The translations under genes were made by a program, and so were the position numbers. Shown piece by piece: positions 63,256-64,000 of a DNA stretch of 64,000 nt (positions within the stretch are counted from its first letter, which is position 1; each line of letters opens with the position of its first letter). Under the pieces are notes generated by a model. It saw only the letters and a list, made by a program, of their open reading frames with translations, was not told where the DNA came from and made no database searches. The stretch covers positions 535,617-599,616 of the forward strand of contig NZ_JAAKXY010000001.1 of the NCBI RefSeq assembly GCF_011043775.1. Reading direction: 5' to 3'. Origin of the DNA: Natronolimnobius sp. AArcel1 (GTDB lineage Archaea; Halobacteriota; Halobacteria; Halobacteriales; Natrialbaceae).

Positions 63256-64000
63256 ATGACCGATCTCCGCTGTCATCGCCGAGATGCCATCTGCCAAAGT
63301 GCGGCCCACGAGGTCGCACTCGAGTGCCTGCTCGCTGGCATTCGAGCCGCACAGCCGTCCGCTCGAGTCGCCGAGACGCTCTCGGTCAACGACGGAACGC
63401 TCACCGTCGAGACTGACGAGGTGAGCGAGTACGATCTCGAGGCGTACGATGACGTGGTCGTGCTCGGCGGCGGAAACGCCGCAGCGCAGTTCGCCTCGGC
63501 GCTCGAGGACGAACTCGGCGAGTGGCTCACCGGCGGGGTGGTCGTCACGGATGATCCAGCCGAGACGAGCATCGTCAACGTGCACGCGGGCGACCATCCG
63601 ATTCCGAGCGACGACGGCGTGGCGGGCACGGAGCGCGTCCTCAAGGCTGCAGACGCGTGCGGGGAGGACGACCTCGTGCTGGCGACGATTACAGGCGGCG
63701 GGAGCGCACTGCTTGCAGCCCCCGCACCAGGGCTGGCGCTGTTGGACCTGCAAGCCGTCACCAACGAACTGCTGGCCTGTGGCGCCACAATCGACGAGAT
63801 CAACGCCGTCAGAAAACACTGCTCGGCGATCAAGGGCGGCCACCTCGCTCGCGCTGTGGCACCAGCATCCCTCGTGACGCTCGTCCTGAGCGATGTCGTT
63901 GGCGACAATCTGAGCGTCATCGCCAGCGGCCCGACCGTTCCCGACGACTCGACGTACCGCGACGCGCTCGGCGTCCTCGAGCGCTACGACCTGTCCGTCC
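63256..64000 (+). CDS. Glycerate 2-kinase (GckA/MOFRL family), cut by window edge
   Basis: Open from ATG 63256 to the right edge, 248 codons seen. Phosphorylates D-glycerate to 2-phosphoglycerate. Family blocks VVVLGGGNAAAQFA (about 67-80), HAGDHPIPSDDGVAGTERVL (about 112-130), ITGGGSALLAAP (about 145), and INAVRKHCSAIKGGHLA (about 184-200). The MOFRL end lies outside. It begins 31 bp after maeB on the same strand and may be co-transcribed. Confidence 0.88.
   Translation, partial: MTDLRCHRRDAICQSAAHEVALECLLAGIRAAQPSARVAETLSVNDGTLTVETDEVSEYDLEAYDDVVVLGGGNAAAQFASALEDELGEWLTGGVVVTDDPAETSIVNVHAGDHPIPSDDGVAGTERVLKAADACGEDDLVLATITGGGSALLAAPAPGLALLDLQAVTNELLACGATIDEINAVRKHCSAIKGGHLARAVAPASLVTLVLSDVVGDNLSVIASGPTVPDDSTYRDALGVLERYDLSV

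Noticed and set aside
1-64000. CRISPR arrays, IS elements, integrases, rRNA or tRNA genes
   Set aside because: No evenly spaced repeats, transposase or integrase motifs, or RNA gene sequences were seen on either strand.

Overview
The window comes from a haloarchaeon, probably of the Natrialbaceae type (Natrinema/Haloterrigena/Natronorubrum-like). The proteins are strongly acidic (Asp/Glu-rich) and GC at third codon positions is high. There are archaeal TATA boxes 26-30 nt ahead of many start codons (leaderless genes), a bacterio-opsin-activator (Bat/HTH_10) regulator, Tat-type lipoproteins and a family-typical archaeal YchF GTPase. No rRNA, tRNA, IS element, integrase or CRISPR array was found. 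The genus is an inference from style, not from a database match.

Layout. 1-21.9 kb is a core-like stretch. It holds a membrane protein cut by the window edge, a Bat-type multi-sensor regulator, a 46-aa zinc ribbon joined to glutamate dehydrogenase, a PAS histidine kinase, an NAD(P)H-hydrate dehydratase, a SAM methyltransferase, a class V aminotransferase, YchF, and a CstA carbon-starvation/pyruvate-type transporter. These are followed by an ArsA-type ATPase with a small partner gene, a large acidic Tat-exported protein divergent from a His-rich CobW GTPase, an SRPBCC protein, and a membrane-fused polyamine-synthase-like protein.

22.4-40.2 kb is a carbohydrate-utilisation block. It has a complete Dpp/Opp-type ABC importer (lipoprotein, two permeases, two ATPases) followed by a GH3 beta-glucosidase, a GH2 beta-mannosidase, two Gfo/Idh/MocA dehydrogenases, a sugar-phosphate-isomerase-like TIM barrel, a uronate-dehydrogenase-like SDR and an IclR regulator. 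A HEAT-repeat protein and a small membrane protein sit inside the block. The GH3 promoter carries an exact match to the haloarchaeal TrmB-type consensus TACT-N7-GAGTA directly upstream of its TATA box.

40.9-51.8 kb holds acyl-CoA and amino-acid metabolism: an orphan 2-oxoacid dehydrogenase E1-alpha, a methylmalonyl-CoA mutase catalytic subunit without its B12 domain, an acyl-CoA dehydrogenase, a 3-hydroxyisobutyrate-dehydrogenase-like enzyme, an SDR-cupin pair, and an overlapping proC-proB-proA proline operon. Several of these enzymes fit steps of valine/propionate breakdown.

52.6-64 kb looks like an organic-acid block: a UspA protein, a divergent TRAP transporter (DctP versus DctQM), lutC plus a lutB-lutA fusion under an upstream IclR gene, an NADP-malic enzyme/phosphotransacetylase fusion, and a glycerate 2-kinase cut by the right edge. 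An inverted repeat just ahead of lutC shares a 10-bp half with the dctP upstream region, which suggests common control. Four long gene-poor, AT-richer gaps (21.95-22.43, 40.24-40.91, 51.80-52.63 and 60.30-60.97 kb) separate these blocks.
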